From the NCBI RefSeq assembly GCF_000455485.1, contig NZ_CBQR020000101.1:62001-126000 (forward strand): a stretch of DNA of 64,000 nt, written 5' to 3'. The position numbers and the translations under genes are program-made. The notes under the pieces are model-generated. The model ran no database searches. It had not been told where the DNA came from and saw nothing but the letters and a program-made list of their open reading frames with translations. Positions within the stretch are counted from its first letter, which is position 1. Each line of letters starts with the position of its first letter. Below are positions 49,387-59,035 of this stretch, piece by piece. This stretch comes from Gorillibacterium massiliense. Lineage in GTDB: Bacteria; Bacillota; Bacilli; Paenibacillales; NBRC-103111.

Positions 49387-50451
49387 ATGCAGCTTCGTCA
49401 TCGAAAGAAGCTCCCTTTTTTGCTTGTGCTGGTTCTCGTCCTGATCGCCGTGCTGAGCGGCTGCGGCAAATCTGCCGGAAATACGGAAACTACTGAGCCG
49501 AAAAGTGAGCGTTTTTACATTTTCGACACCATCGTCACGGTAAAAATATACGACACCCGGGCAAATGACGCCACCTTTAACGGGGTTAATGCCGTGCTGC
49601 AGCGCATCGACCACGAGGTCAACCGCGAAGACAAAACCAGCGAGATCTCCAAAGTCAACAGCAAAGCGGGAGACGGGGAGTTCGTCCCGGTATCGGAAGA
49701 AACGTTTAAAGTTATCAAGCGTGCAGTAGACTATTCCGAATCTTCCGGCGGCGTGTTCGACCTGACCGTCGGCCCCTTGGTCGACCTGTGGGCCATTGGC
49801 AAAGGCGGAGAGCATGTACCGCCGAAAACCGATATCGAAGACCGTTTGAAGCTCATCGACTATAAGCAAGTCGAGTTGAACGAAGCCGATCATTCGGTAC
49901 GTTTGCTGAAACCCAAGATGTCTATCGACTTGGGCGGCATCGCTAAAGGCTACTCCGCCGACGCCATCGCAGAATACCTGCAAGGCCAAGGGTTCAAGAG
50001 CGCCATCATCGACCTGGGCGGCAACATTCTGGCCATGGGTCCGAAGCCCGGCAACAAGGACTGGGTCATCGGCGTGCAAAACCCGGAAGAAAGCCGGGGC
50101 GCTTACATCGGGACTCTCAAGGTGCAAAATAAAACCGTCGTCTCTTCCGGTGTCTATGAGCGCTTTTTTATCGAGGACGGCGTTCGCTACCATCATATCA
50201 TGAATACATCAACCGGCTATCCAGTACGCAACGGCTTGACCAGCGTCACCATCGTCACCGATCACTCCTTTGACGCCGACGGCCGGTCCAACACGACCTT
50301 CTCCATGGGCATCGAAAAGGGCACGAAATTCGTCGAAGGCCTGAAGAACACAGAAGCGATTTTCATTACGGAAGACCACAAGGTGTACATCACTCCCGGC
50401 CTCAAAGGCATCTTTACCTTGACGGATAATAATTTCACATTGATGAATTAA
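49387..50451 (+). CDS. fmnB: FAD:protein FMN transferase (ApbE/FmnB)
   Basis: The 354-residue protein has a lipoprotein signal (LSGC, Cys about 23) and one ApbE domain. Visible blocks are GVFDLTVGPLVDLW, the DLGGIAKGYSAD FAD/Mg site, IIDLGGNILAMG and HHIMNTSTGYPV. It attaches FMN from FAD to Thr or Ser in D-x-x-[ST]-G-[AT]-[ST] motifs of exported proteins. The two such motifs in PplA (36957) make it the evident substrate. GGGGAGGGAG precedes the ATG. It is divergent from eetA and monocistronic, ended by a strong terminator. Confidence 0.94.
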   Translation: MQLRHRKKLPFLLVLVLVLIAVLSGCGKSAGNTETTEPKSERFYIFDTIVTVKIYDTRANDATFNGVNAVLQRIDHEVNREDKTSEISKVNSKAGDGEFVPVSEETFKVIKRAVDYSESSGGVFDLTVGPLVDLWAIGKGGEHVPPKTDIEDRLKLIDYKQVELNEADHSVRLLKPKMSIDLGGIAKGYSADAIAEYLQGQGFKSAIIDLGGNILAMGPKPGNKDWVIGVQNPEESRGAYIGTLKVQNKTVVSSGVYERFFIEDGVRYHHIMNTSTGYPVRNGLTSVTIVTDHSFDADGRSNTTFSMGIEKGTKFVEGLKNTEAIFITEDHKVYITPGLKGIFTLTDNNFTLMN

Positions 50452-50467
50452 GGTCCGATGCCAATTA

Positions 50468-50675
50468 AGACGTCTTTCTTAAGATATCAGAAAGTTTAAC
50501 CTTCGAGTCTGGCTTCTTTGAATGTACGTCGATAGACGTCTTTCTTAAGATATAGAAAGATAACCTTCGAAGCCAAGGCTTCCTGATATCGCAAGAAAGA
50601 CATCCTTTAAACGCGGTCTGGCTTCTTTGAATTTACTTCGATAGACGTCTTTCTTATCTTAAACTTTCCAGAAAC
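50468..50675. repeat. Interspersed intergenic palindromic repeat element
   Basis: AGACGTCTTTCTTA occurs at 50468, 50534 and 50643; GGCTTCTTTGAAT occurs twice. 50534-50606 forms a large imperfect inverted repeat with the inner stem GAAGCC/GGCTTC. No coding frame. It resembles short repeat units scattered between genes in Paenibacillus genomes. Confidence 0.7.
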
Positions 50676-50721
50676 CGACTGCAACAAATCTCCCCCGCCA
50701 AAACTGGCGCGGAAAACGAAT

Positions 50722-50769
50722 AACGGCATCGCGCCGCCTTGAGTAAAAGGCGGGGGATGCCGTTTTTTA
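50722..50769 (+). terminator. Rho-independent terminator
   Basis: AACGGCATC/GATGCCGTT with inner CCGCCTT/AAGGCGG and TTTTTT. It ends fmnB transcription and lies just before the convergent GNAT gene. Confidence 0.9.
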
Positions 50770-50795
50770 TTGATATGCGCGGGGCAACAACTTGT

Positions 50796-51722
50796 TTACA
50801 GATCAGAAAGAATGACTGTGTAATAATCGTTTACGTTTTTGCTGCGGAAGCCGACAGACTCATAGAGCCCCAGCGCCCGATCGTTGTCCGTCGCAACTTC
50901 CAGCAAGAAGTGACGGATGCCTTTTGCGCGGTACAGGTCAATCACAACGGTAAGTGCCGTTCGGCCATAGCCGCGGCCGCGGAATTCCGGAAGTACACTG
51001 AAGCCGAAAATGAATACGCCATCGTTATAAGGACTGATCCGCAAACTGCCGATGGACTCGCCATCCGCTTCCACCACGTAGTAGGTTTCCTTGGTGTCCA
51101 GCAGCGTTCTTTTCACATATTCCGAGGCTTCTTCCGCTTCCATATCGAATCCTTCGCTAGCCAGGCGGATGAGCAGGGCAAGATCGTCAAGGGATGCCTT
51201 GCGCAGTCTGATTTCTTCGCCGCCAGCCGTGACGCCGCTGCGGTTCGTCTGCCCGGTTTGTGCCGTCGTATCAGCAGAATCCTCATCCTGCCGTTCCATC
51301 CAATATTCGGCGGAGGAGAATTTCGCTCCGAGCTTTTGGGTTAGGAAGGGTTTGCCTGCCGCCGAGCCCCGCTGGCACATATAGATCATTTTCGGTATTT
51401 TCCGTTTGCGGCATTCCTTCACCGCTTCGTCTGTCAGTGCCCTAAAAACACCTTGCCGCCTATATTCCGGGTGCACCATCCCGCTAAGTTCGATCTCTGT
51501 GGATTCAATTTTGTACATACCGAGAAAACCCACAAGCTTGCCATCCGCATAATAGAGAAAATCGTTGGTATCGTCCGTCGTGCGGGCTTCGAGCATATCC
51601 CAATTCAATTTAAGGGTAATGCTATCTTCCCGGTTACAGCGCTCCTCCAACTCCTTGATATCCTTCAGCTCGTTTTCCGTTAATTGCTTTCTGGCTTGTA
51701 TTCCTTGTTTCCTTAGCTCCAA
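50796..51722 (-). CDS. GNAT acetyltransferase with two tandem domains
   Basis: The 308-residue protein has an N-terminal GNAT domain (about 25-140, GMVHPEYRRQGVFRAL, the R/QxxGx acetyl-CoA loop) and a second (about 170-305, SVLPEFRGRGYGRTAL). Paired GNAT domains are seen in mycothiol synthase-like and other acetyltransferases; substrate unknown. Start TTG 51722 follows GAGGGAGGGAAAGG; a GTG further upstream gives a longer frame. Monocistronic, convergent with fmnB. Confidence 0.85.
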   Translation of the reverse strand: MELRKQGIQARKQLTENELKDIKELEERCNREDSITLKLNWDMLEARTTDDTNDFLYYADGKLVGFLGMYKIESTEIELSGMVHPEYRRQGVFRALTDEAVKECRKRKIPKMIYMCQRGSAAGKPFLTQKLGAKFSSAEYWMERQDEDSADTTAQTGQTNRSGVTAGGEEIRLRKASLDDLALLIRLASEGFDMEAEEASEYVKRTLLDTKETYYVVEADGESIGSLRISPYNDGVFIFGFSVLPEFRGRGYGRTALTVVIDLYRAKGIRHFLLEVATDNDRALGLYESVGFRSKNVNDYYTVILSDL

Positions 51723-51811
51723 ACCTTTCCCTCCCTCGTCTTTTCCTGACACCGTCAGTATAGCAGATTCGGTATCGGGATAAACCGGAAAGATTGGTTA
51801 TAATGATCGCC

Positions 51812-52858
51812 TTATTTCGCGAATAATACCTTTATCAGCTCTTCATTGACAACGCGGCCATTGCGATCCACTAAACCGAAATCCATCTCCTTATAGCTCC
51901 AGTACGCCCGGCCAATTCCGCGAGCATCCAACAGCTCCACCACATCCCGAACCCAACGGACAGCATCCTCCGGCTGGGCCTGATCAATGACCCCAAATTC
52001 TCCGCAATAAAGTTGATTGCCGGTATAGGTCATAAAATGATCGGCATGGCGCAAGTAGGTCTCAATCAGTTGCTTGTCGTTCTTCTCCCATGCTTGACGT
52101 CCAAGCTTATGCAAGTATTCGGGATGCTTGTTAAGGTATGCCTGCACTTCCGGCATCTCGCCGGGGTAATGGATAACGCGGCCGTATTCCAGAATATCTT
52201 CGCTGAAGGCAGCAAGCTGATGCGTAAAGAACAGCGGATCATAGTGGTGGAAATTATAAACCACACGAGGATCGTCGGTTAAGGTCAACTCCTTAAGGGT
52301 AAGCACGCTGTTGGCATCATTGCCGCCCACAAGAATGACACGCTCCCCGTCCACTTCTCGAATGGCCTCCACCGCTCTTACGTAAAGCTGATTCCACTGG
52401 TAGTCGGTGAAGTCTGAGATTTCGTTGACAAGCTCGAACACCAGCCTGTTCCCGATTCCCTTGTACCTTTCAGCCAGCATCGTCCAGATCGCCAGAAAGC
52501 GGACCCTGTTCTCCTCGACATTAAGCATCGGATTGGGCTCCGGAACGTACCCGTACACTTGGCCCGGACCCTTGTGCAGATCGAGAATGACGTTAAGTCC
52601 ATGCTTCTCGCACCAGCCTAGACAGCGGTCGATCCTTTCCAGATTGGCTTCGTTGTACGTCAATGGTGCATCCCCGTTCTCGAGGATATCAAAATCCACC
52701 GGCAGCCGGACATGATCGGCGCCCCACCCGGCGATGACGGCGATATCTGCCTCGGTCACGAAGGATGCGAAGTGATCGCCTCCCGCCAGGTTGGCAAAAT
52801 ATTGCGAGAGCCAACCTCCCAAGTTGACACCGGCTCTATAATGGCTGTAAAAAATCAT
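51812..52858 (-). CDS. Glycoside hydrolase family 5 (cellulase/exo-glucanase-like), cytoplasmic
   Basis: The 348-residue protein is a GH5 (beta/alpha)8 barrel. It begins GVNLGGWLSQYF, the N-terminal strand of exo-1,3-beta-glucanase-like and endo-beta-glucosidase-like GH5 members. The acid/base Glu is in FELVNEISDF, the nucleophile in YCGEFGV, and HHYDP is present. No signal peptide. It follows the YesMN-transporter genes on the same strand and probably cleaves the imported glucan oligosaccharide. GGAGGGGATATTCG precedes the ATG. Confidence 0.9.
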   Translation of the reverse strand: MIFYSHYRAGVNLGGWLSQYFANLAGGDHFASFVTEADIAVIAGWGADHVRLPVDFDILENGDAPLTYNEANLERIDRCLGWCEKHGLNVILDLHKGPGQVYGYVPEPNPMLNVEENRVRFLAIWTMLAERYKGIGNRLVFELVNEISDFTDYQWNQLYVRAVEAIREVDGERVILVGGNDANSVLTLKELTLTDDPRVVYNFHHYDPLFFTHQLAAFSEDILEYGRVIHYPGEMPEVQAYLNKHPEYLHKLGRQAWEKNDKQLIETYLRHADHFMTYTGNQLYCGEFGVIDQAQPEDAVRWVRDVVELLDARGIGRAYWSYKEMDFGLVDRNGRVVNEELIKVLFAK

Positions 52859-52882
52859 CGAATATCCCCTCCAAATAAGTCC

Positions 52883-54493
52883 TTAGCTCTTCGTTTCGCT
52901 TATGGCCTGCTGCCCTCTGCTGCGGTATTCGTTCGGCGTGCAGTGAACATGCTTTTTAAAGGCAATATAGAAATTGCGTGTGACTTTATAGCCGGCCTTC
53001 TCAGCGATTTCGGACACTCCCCAATCCTTCTCGACCAGCATTTGTTTGGCCGCTTTCATGCGGACTTGCGTTAAATAGTGATGATAGCCGATCCCTGTCT
53101 CGTTTTTGAACACTTGTCCTAGGTAAACCGGATTCATATAAAAAATGCGGGAAATGCTCTTGAGCGTAATCTCTTGCGCATAGTTCTCATTAATATAGGA
53201 CTGCATTTGTTCCACTACCTTGCCCGGCCGGTTCCTGTGAGCCATGTACACGTAATCTACGATGTTGACGCAGGAAGCGTAAAACTGCTCCTCCAGTTCG
53301 TCAAGCGTATGTTTATCCAACCATTCGTCGAGCTTGAAGCTTTCGCCCAAGGCTTCGTTAACATCTCCGTTGATTTTGATCAGAATGCGCAGCACACCCA
53401 TTAGGTTTTCCGTTATGATGCCGCGAATAAGGGAGGGATCGTAGCTCAATTCCCTGAGGATCGAGAACATTTTCCTCGTTTCGTCCCGCACGGCATCCAA
53501 ATTCAGAGACCGGATCGCTTCTTCCAGCCCGCTCCGTTCAAATTCAGCGATTTTATTCCAGCTTTCAACGGCAGCGCCGTTATTGACAATATCCTCATAA
53601 CCGATGGCCTTATTCCGGCCCAGAACGAACTTGCCCTCAACAGCCTGATTCGCCTTCGAGCAGCAAGAAGCAACGTCGGCCAGGCTATCTACGGATTCGC
53701 TATAGCCTACCGTTACTTGTCCATCCAGAACCTCTCCGCATTTCTCCCTCAGTTTCTCTGCAAGCTCGCGCAATTCAAAACAGAATCGGTCTTCCGCTGG
53801 GAACATATGCAGAACGACGTATCTTCCTTGCTCATCCGTCACCATAAAGGGGGTACCGAACGCTAGCGTCTCGTCCACCGCCATTCGGAACAAGGTGTCC
53901 CGCAGCATCTCTTCATCCTCCATCTCTTCCGAAGAGGAATCCCCGTCTCCCTTCCAATCTACGACATATACAGTGTACCGGTATCCTTCCAGATTAAGCT
54001 TCATTTCTGCCGCTCGGTCCAAGAGGCTGGAGGCATTCGTTCCATGCAGCACGTCGGCGGTCCATTTCTCCCGCAATGCCAGCATCCCCTTGTCAAAAAT
54101 TCGGTCACTCTCTCTAATCCGGGTAAGCTCGTCCTTGACGGCGAGGACGGAATGGAGCAGCTCCTCTCCGCTAACGGGCTTCAGCAAATAATTTTTGACG
54201 CCATAACGAATGGCTTCCTGGGCGTACTGGAAATCGCTGTAGCCGCTTAATAAAATAAACTGGCAGCGCGGAAGCTCGGGAATCGTCTTGCGAATAAGTT
54301 CCAGCCCGCTGAATACCGGAATTCGGATGTCAGTGATCACCAGGTCGGGCCTTTCAGCCACGAGCAGACGAAGCGCATCTTCTCCGTTATCCGCCTCGCC
54401 TGCCAAGGTGAACCCAAGCTCCTCCCAATCGATCAATTCTCGCAGTCTGGCCCGGATATAGGGCTCGTCATCGATGATCACGACTTTAAACAC
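52883..54493 (-). CDS. YesN-type response regulator with AraC HTH
   Basis: The 536-residue protein has a receiver domain (Asp55 in ITDIRIPVFSG, DDE8-10), a variable middle and a C-terminal AraC HTH (about 430-530, ISRIFYMNPVYLGQVFKNETG and EIAEKAGYKVTRNFYIAFKKH). Start GTG 54493, with AGAGGAGGAGTTTCG before it, lies 16 bases inside the YesM kinase gene, so translation is coupled. It is the partner of that kinase and controls the following GH5 gene and/or the transporter. Confidence 0.93.
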   Translation of the reverse strand: MFKVVIIDDEPYIRARLRELIDWEELGFTLAGEADNGEDALRLLVAERPDLVITDIRIPVFSGLELIRKTIPELPRCQFILLSGYSDFQYAQEAIRYGVKNYLLKPVSGEELLHSVLAVKDELTRIRESDRIFDKGMLALREKWTADVLHGTNASSLLDRAAEMKLNLEGYRYTVYVVDWKGDGDSSSEEMEDEEMLRDTLFRMAVDETLAFGTPFMVTDEQGRYVVLHMFPAEDRFCFELRELAEKLREKCGEVLDGQVTVGYSESVDSLADVASCCSKANQAVEGKFVLGRNKAIGYEDIVNNGAAVESWNKIAEFERSGLEEAIRSLNLDAVRDETRKMFSILRELSYDPSLIRGIITENLMGVLRILIKINGDVNEALGESFKLDEWLDKHTLDELEEQFYASCVNIVDYVYMAHRNRPGKVVEQMQSYINENYAQEITLKSISRIFYMNPVYLGQVFKNETGIGYHHYLTQVRMKAAKQMLVEKDWGVSEIAEKAGYKVTRNFYIAFKKHVHCTPNEYRSRGQQAISETKS

Positions 54494-56310
54494 CGAAACT
54501 CCTCCTCTCTAAGCATGGGCATTTTGATTTCGATCTCCGTTCCTTCGCCGTACACACTGTTTATCATGAACGTCCCGCGGTCCCCATAATACAGCCGAAT
54601 CCGGTCATACACGTTCTTTAGTCCGATATGGCTGTCAATTCCGGGATCAGTCCGATCCTGCAACACTTCGCGAATTTCCTCCAGCCTCCACTCTTCGATG
54701 CCGATGCCGTCGTCCTTTATCCGAATGACGATGTTCTCCGCTTCTCTTTTTACCGTCAGCAGCAGAAAGCCGCCGCCCTTCTTAAGAGTGAGGCCATGGT
54801 GCACCGCATTTTCGACCAGCGGCTGAATGAGCATTTTCGGCAGCCTGCAAGACAGCGTTTCTTCCTCGGCCTCGACGTGCCAAGCGAATTTATCCGGCAT
54901 CCTGAAGTGTTGAATGGCCAAATATTCTCTAATGAACTTGAGTTCCTCTTCTAATGAACTGTGATCCTCTCTCCATTGGATGCTTCGCCTGAAGCTGTTC
55001 GCTAGAAATTCCACGATCTTAGACGTTTCCTCTTTGTCGTTACGAATGCCGTAGAGAACCGCATCCAGTGTATTGAAGAGGAAATGCGGATCGATCTGGC
55101 TCTGCAGCCATTTCAGTTCGGATTCCCTATTCTTGATCTCCATATCCTTCTGGGCCAGCTGCATATCGTAAACCTGGCGTACGAGCGTGTCCAACTTGGC
55201 CGCCATCGTATTGAACGTATTTCCCATATAGGAAATTTCGTCCTGTCCTCCAAAACTCACCGCCACCTCGAAGTCTCCCCGCTCCACTTTCCTCATCTTG
55301 ACCACCAGTTCTTTGATCCTTCTGGTGATGCTTCCGGACATGGTGAAAGAGATCAAGATTAGTAAAACGACCAATAGGGCAAAAGCTCCGATCTGATAAG
55401 CCTTCGCCGACTGTGTCACCGCGAGAATGGAATCCTCGGACGCCGTCTTGGCAATCGCCCACCGTTCTTTTGGAGACTGCAATAAAGAGAAGGACAGACT
55501 CGCCAATCTCTTCGCGCTCTCTTCGCTCTTGATCTGCTTCACGAGAATGCTGTTGTCATCCGTCCGGGCATCCAATTCCGACCCGCCAGCGTTTTGGCCC
55601 AGCTCCTTGCGATCGGTAGAGGTCAGCACAATTCCATCGGGACCGATGAGATAGGTTTGGTTTCCTTCCCCCTGCCCTTTGATAATGTTGTAAAATTGAT
55701 TCTCGTCAATATAGAGGACGACCATTCCGACAATCACGTTATTCAGATCGAGCATTCTGGAGAGCATAATGTACATTTTCCCGGAGGCGGGATCTTCTTG
55801 CAGCTTCCACAAAACTTTCCTGCTCGCCAGCGTCTCTTCGTAGAGCTTGTCTTCACTGGTTCCAGGCGTGATGGATGCGATCTCGAAGTTGTTGTAAAGC
55901 AGCGTGTCGTTTTTCGTAAAAATGGTGATTTTTTTGATCTCCGGCCTAAGCGTCAGATACCGAGTGAACAACGGTCTAATGAGATTGTAATAGCCTTCCA
56001 TGCTACCTGCCGGATTACTGTAGCTGGAGTAGAAATACATCCATATTTTAGGGTCGAAACTGATGTCACTGGATAGGCTGACAAATGAATTCAAATAATA
56101 TTTCGTCGTTTCCGTTACCTGCAGCAGATCCTGCTTCTCTACGGACACGGACTGTTCCTTGAGGGAGGAATCTAGCAGCTTCATGGAATAGATGCCGAGC
56201 GTGAGCAAAGGAATGGCAAGGGCCGCCATATAGGAAAGAAGAAGCTTGGAGCGGATTGTGCGCAGCCGAATTGGCTTCCACCCTGTAAACATTGCTCCAA
56301 GCTTCTTCAT
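54478..56310 (-). CDS. YesM-type sensor histidine kinase
   Basis: The 610-residue kinase has helices near 25-45 and 305-325, an extracellular dCache-like sensor between them, HAMP (about 325-380), His_kinase with SQIDPHFLFNTLDAV, and HATPase with ENAVHHGL and the DDGIGIE box. GGAGGTATGAGCC precedes the ATG. It pairs with the overlapping YesN gene. Confidence 0.93.
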   Translation of the reverse strand: MKKLGAMFTGWKPIRLRTIRSKLLLSYMAALAIPLLTLGIYSMKLLDSSLKEQSVSVEKQDLLQVTETTKYYLNSFVSLSSDISFDPKIWMYFYSSYSNPAGSMEGYYNLIRPLFTRYLTLRPEIKKITIFTKNDTLLYNNFEIASITPGTSEDKLYEETLASRKVLWKLQEDPASGKMYIMLSRMLDLNNVIVGMVVLYIDENQFYNIIKGQGEGNQTYLIGPDGIVLTSTDRKELGQNAGGSELDARTDDNSILVKQIKSEESAKRLASLSFSLLQSPKERWAIAKTASEDSILAVTQSAKAYQIGAFALLVVLLILISFTMSGSITRRIKELVVKMRKVERGDFEVAVSFGGQDEISYMGNTFNTMAAKLDTLVRQVYDMQLAQKDMEIKNRESELKWLQSQIDPHFLFNTLDAVLYGIRNDKEETSKIVEFLANSFRRSIQWREDHSSLEEELKFIREYLAIQHFRMPDKFAWHVEAEEETLSCRLPKMLIQPLVENAVHHGLTLKKGGGFLLLTVKREAENIVIRIKDDGIGIEEWRLEEIREVLQDRTDPGIDSHIGLKNVYDRIRLYYGDRGTFMINSVYGEGTEIEIKMPMLREEEFRCLKS

Positions 56311-56348
56311 GGCTCATACCTCCAGGTTCTTAGGTGTCAATAGGGAAC

Positions 56349-58031
56349 TTATTGTTGAATGCCCCAAAGCTTAAGCCGTGTCTGGATGGCTTCAGACATC
56401 GCTTTCTCCCAATCCCCAATCTTGCTCTCGCTTTGCAGCTTTTTCACAAAGGCAGTCCATTTGGACTCGAAGGTGGCATCGTCTTGGGACATGACGATAT
56501 CCCCTACCACGATATGGCGCAATTCATTCGCTTTCGTGCTCGCCAGTTCCGCCTTGGAGCCGGATTCGATGGGAATCGTCCAGGCGAAGCCGTAAGGCGT
56601 TCTTGTGCCGGTCGTATCGAACAGTTGACCCCAATACTTGACTCCATACTGCTTCAGCACATTTTTCGTCTCGTCGTCGTAGGAATTGTAAATCGCATTG
56701 GTATTGAAAGGAGAGGCATAATCGCCGTCGTCCAGCTTGATGGCGCCGTTATATTGCGGCCACCAGGTCAGCGAGTTAAGCCCTTGCTGCCAACGGTAGG
56801 CCGGATCGGAATTCCACTTTTTTGTCACCTCTGGCTTTTGCACGCGCTTGCCGTCAACGATGTCGTAGTGAACGCCTTCGATCCCCCAGTTGAGCAAAAT
56901 GTTGCCTTCGTCACTCAAGAGATAGTCCATGAATTTGATCGCCGCCACCGGATCCTTGCAATTAACCGATATGCCCATGCCGGTATCGTAGGATTCGCTG
57001 TAGACTTGGCTTCTGTCCTGGATGCCCGCTTCCGCGACGATCGGGAATCTGGCGTAAGCCCGCTCCGGCATGCCCGCTTGGCGCAAGGCAGCCTCGTCCT
57101 CGTTGATCAGGCCGGCATTGTAGATCATGGCAAGCACTCGGCCGCTGGACACTTGGGAGTTGAATTCGTCGTACTTCGTAATAAAGCCATTCTTGTCGAG
57201 CAGGTTGCTTTTATACAGCTTGTTGAGGAATTTTAAATAGTTCTTAAAGTAATCGGTCGTATTAAAATAGGTGACGTCGAATGTCTTCTGATCAACGTAG
57301 GCGTCCGAATCGTCGGTAAAGCCGTTTACCCACAGCGCCGGATTGTTCACCGTCTGGTTGTACCCCCAGGAATCAGCCCACAGTCCCCAAGGAATGAACG
57401 GCTTGCCGTCGATCTCTTTGTTCTCGGCCGTGTATTGCATCAGCATGTTATAGACATCATCCAACGTTTTCAGCTTTGGATACCCCGTTTTTTCCAGCAC
57501 ATCGTATTGAACGAGCAGCGTGCCGCCAGGCTCCACGATTTCCTCCGGTCGGTTCTTCGGCGATGGAAGGAAGTAAATTTTGTTGTCCTTCGGATTGCGC
57601 AGCTTGTTCAGGGAATCTCCCCATGCTTTCTTGATGTTCGGACCGTACTTATCAATCAAATCGTCCAGCGGAATCAACGCCCCTGCATCGACGAAGTGTT
57701 CATCAATTCTGTCCAGAATATCGGGATATTCACCGCTTGCGATCATGACGCTTCTTTTCTCGTCCGCGCCCGTCCCGGAGATAACCTGCAGGTTGATGTT
57801 GACGTTTGCATTCTCCATCAGCTTCTTCCATACCGGCGAATTTGTCAGGCTGGATTGCACTTCCTCCGTGAAGGTAAACATACTCAAATTCGTTGTCTTC
57901 GGGGCAGCGCTTTCATTTGTGCTTTGCGAGCTTTGACCGGTATTGCCGCCATTCGAGCAAGCCGTGAAGACGGCCATCGCCAATGACATTGCCAGAAGAC
58001 CGACGAACTTTCTCTTGTTTCCCCTAAACAT
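56349..58031 (-). CDS. Extracellular sugar-binding lipoprotein (LplA type)
   Basis: The 560-residue protein has a lipoprotein signal ending FTAC (Cys about 25) and a large type-1 extracellular binding domain. It is similar in length to the other LplA-type receptor at 7641 but of clearly different sequence. It follows the two permease genes on the same strand (order lplB-ytcP-lplA), the reverse of the first locus. AAGGAGCGAGACATCT precedes the ATG. A beta-glucan oligosaccharide is the inferred ligand. Confidence 0.92.
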   Translation of the reverse strand: MFRGNKRKFVGLLAMSLAMAVFTACSNGGNTGQSSQSTNESAAPKTTNLSMFTFTEEVQSSLTNSPVWKKLMENANVNINLQVISGTGADEKRSVMIASGEYPDILDRIDEHFVDAGALIPLDDLIDKYGPNIKKAWGDSLNKLRNPKDNKIYFLPSPKNRPEEIVEPGGTLLVQYDVLEKTGYPKLKTLDDVYNMLMQYTAENKEIDGKPFIPWGLWADSWGYNQTVNNPALWVNGFTDDSDAYVDQKTFDVTYFNTTDYFKNYLKFLNKLYKSNLLDKNGFITKYDEFNSQVSSGRVLAMIYNAGLINEDEAALRQAGMPERAYARFPIVAEAGIQDRSQVYSESYDTGMGISVNCKDPVAAIKFMDYLLSDEGNILLNWGIEGVHYDIVDGKRVQKPEVTKKWNSDPAYRWQQGLNSLTWWPQYNGAIKLDDGDYASPFNTNAIYNSYDDETKNVLKQYGVKYWGQLFDTTGTRTPYGFAWTIPIESGSKAELASTKANELRHIVVGDIVMSQDDATFESKWTAFVKKLQSESKIGDWEKAMSEAIQTRLKLWGIQQ

Positions 58032-58121
58032 AGATGTCTCGCTCCTTATTGTAATTTATATTATAGACCAGTAGCCCGATCAATAATATCTTGGTCGTCC
58101 ATGTAGACGCATTGCCGGATA

Positions 58122-59024
58122 TTACCCTTTAACCGCCCCCAGAGTCATCCCATGCACGAAGTATTTCTGCACGAACGGGTACACCACGACAATCGGAATG
58201 GTAGCCACGATGGTGATGGCCATTCGGATGGATTGAGGTGTAGATACAACCCCGGTTCCTCCCGCCAGCTTGTTTCTCAGGTCAGCGTCGTTCTTCACGC
58301 TCGCTGTGGATTGGGACAATATTTTGACCAACTCGTATTGCAGCGTCGATAGATTCTTGTTCGTGGTATAGATGAACGTATCGAACCATGCGTTCCACTG
58401 GTCGACGGCCACAAATAACAGAATTGTCGCTATGATGGGCATCGATAAGGGGAAGATGATTTTCGCGAAAATAACGAAGTCGTTGGCACCGTCGATCTGC
58501 GCCGATTCCTGCAGACTTCCGGGAAGCCCGTCCATGTAGCTGCGGGTTACCAAGAGATAAAAGGGCTGCAGAAGCATCGGAATCAGATAGACGAGAAAAT
58601 TATCAAGAAGGCCAAGGCCCTTGATGACGAAGTAAATCGGGATCAGGCCGCCGCTCACGTACATCGTGATAACGAATAACCGCTGCAATAGTTTTTGGAA
58701 AATAAAATCTCTGCGGCTGATGACATAAGCGAGCATCGCCGTGCTTCCTACCGATAGCACCGATCCGATGACTGTTCTCAAAAACGAATTGCGAAACGCA
58801 GTCGTCAATTGGGGAAGGTCGAAAATAATCTTGAAGTTGTCGAGCGTAAAGCTTCTCGGCCACAGGTAGATTCCTCCGCGAAGCGTATCAAGCGCATTAT
58901 TGAAGGAGAGCACCAGAATGTTCCAAAAAGGATACAAGGTGACGATGCCGATCAGCACGAGAAGGATCCCGTTAACGGCATCGAATAACCGGTCGCTTGT
59001 GTTTCTTTTGATTCGATTGGCCAT
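58122..59024 (-). CDS. Carbohydrate ABC transporter permease (YtcP type)
   Basis: The 300-residue permease has six helices, EAA loop (QESAQIDGANDFVIFAKIIFP) and the HGMTLGAVKG C-terminus. CGGAGGACATC precedes the ATG. It lies 11 bp after the LplB-type gene. The ATPase is not encoded here. Confidence 0.92.
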   Translation of the reverse strand: MANRIKRNTSDRLFDAVNGILLVLIGIVTLYPFWNILVLSFNNALDTLRGGIYLWPRSFTLDNFKIIFDLPQLTTAFRNSFLRTVIGSVLSVGSTAMLAYVISRRDFIFQKLLQRLFVITMYVSGGLIPIYFVIKGLGLLDNFLVYLIPMLLQPFYLLVTRSYMDGLPGSLQESAQIDGANDFVIFAKIIFPLSMPIIATILLFVAVDQWNAWFDTFIYTTNKNLSTLQYELVKILSQSTASVKNDADLRNKLAGGTGVVSTPQSIRMAITIVATIPIVVVYPFVQKYFVHGMTLGAVKG

Positions 59025-59035
59025 GATGTCCTCCG

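Noticed and set aside
49297-50196. 299-codon minus-strand frame opposite fmnB
   Set aside because: Mirror of ApbE codons; it would also destroy the eetA promoter region.
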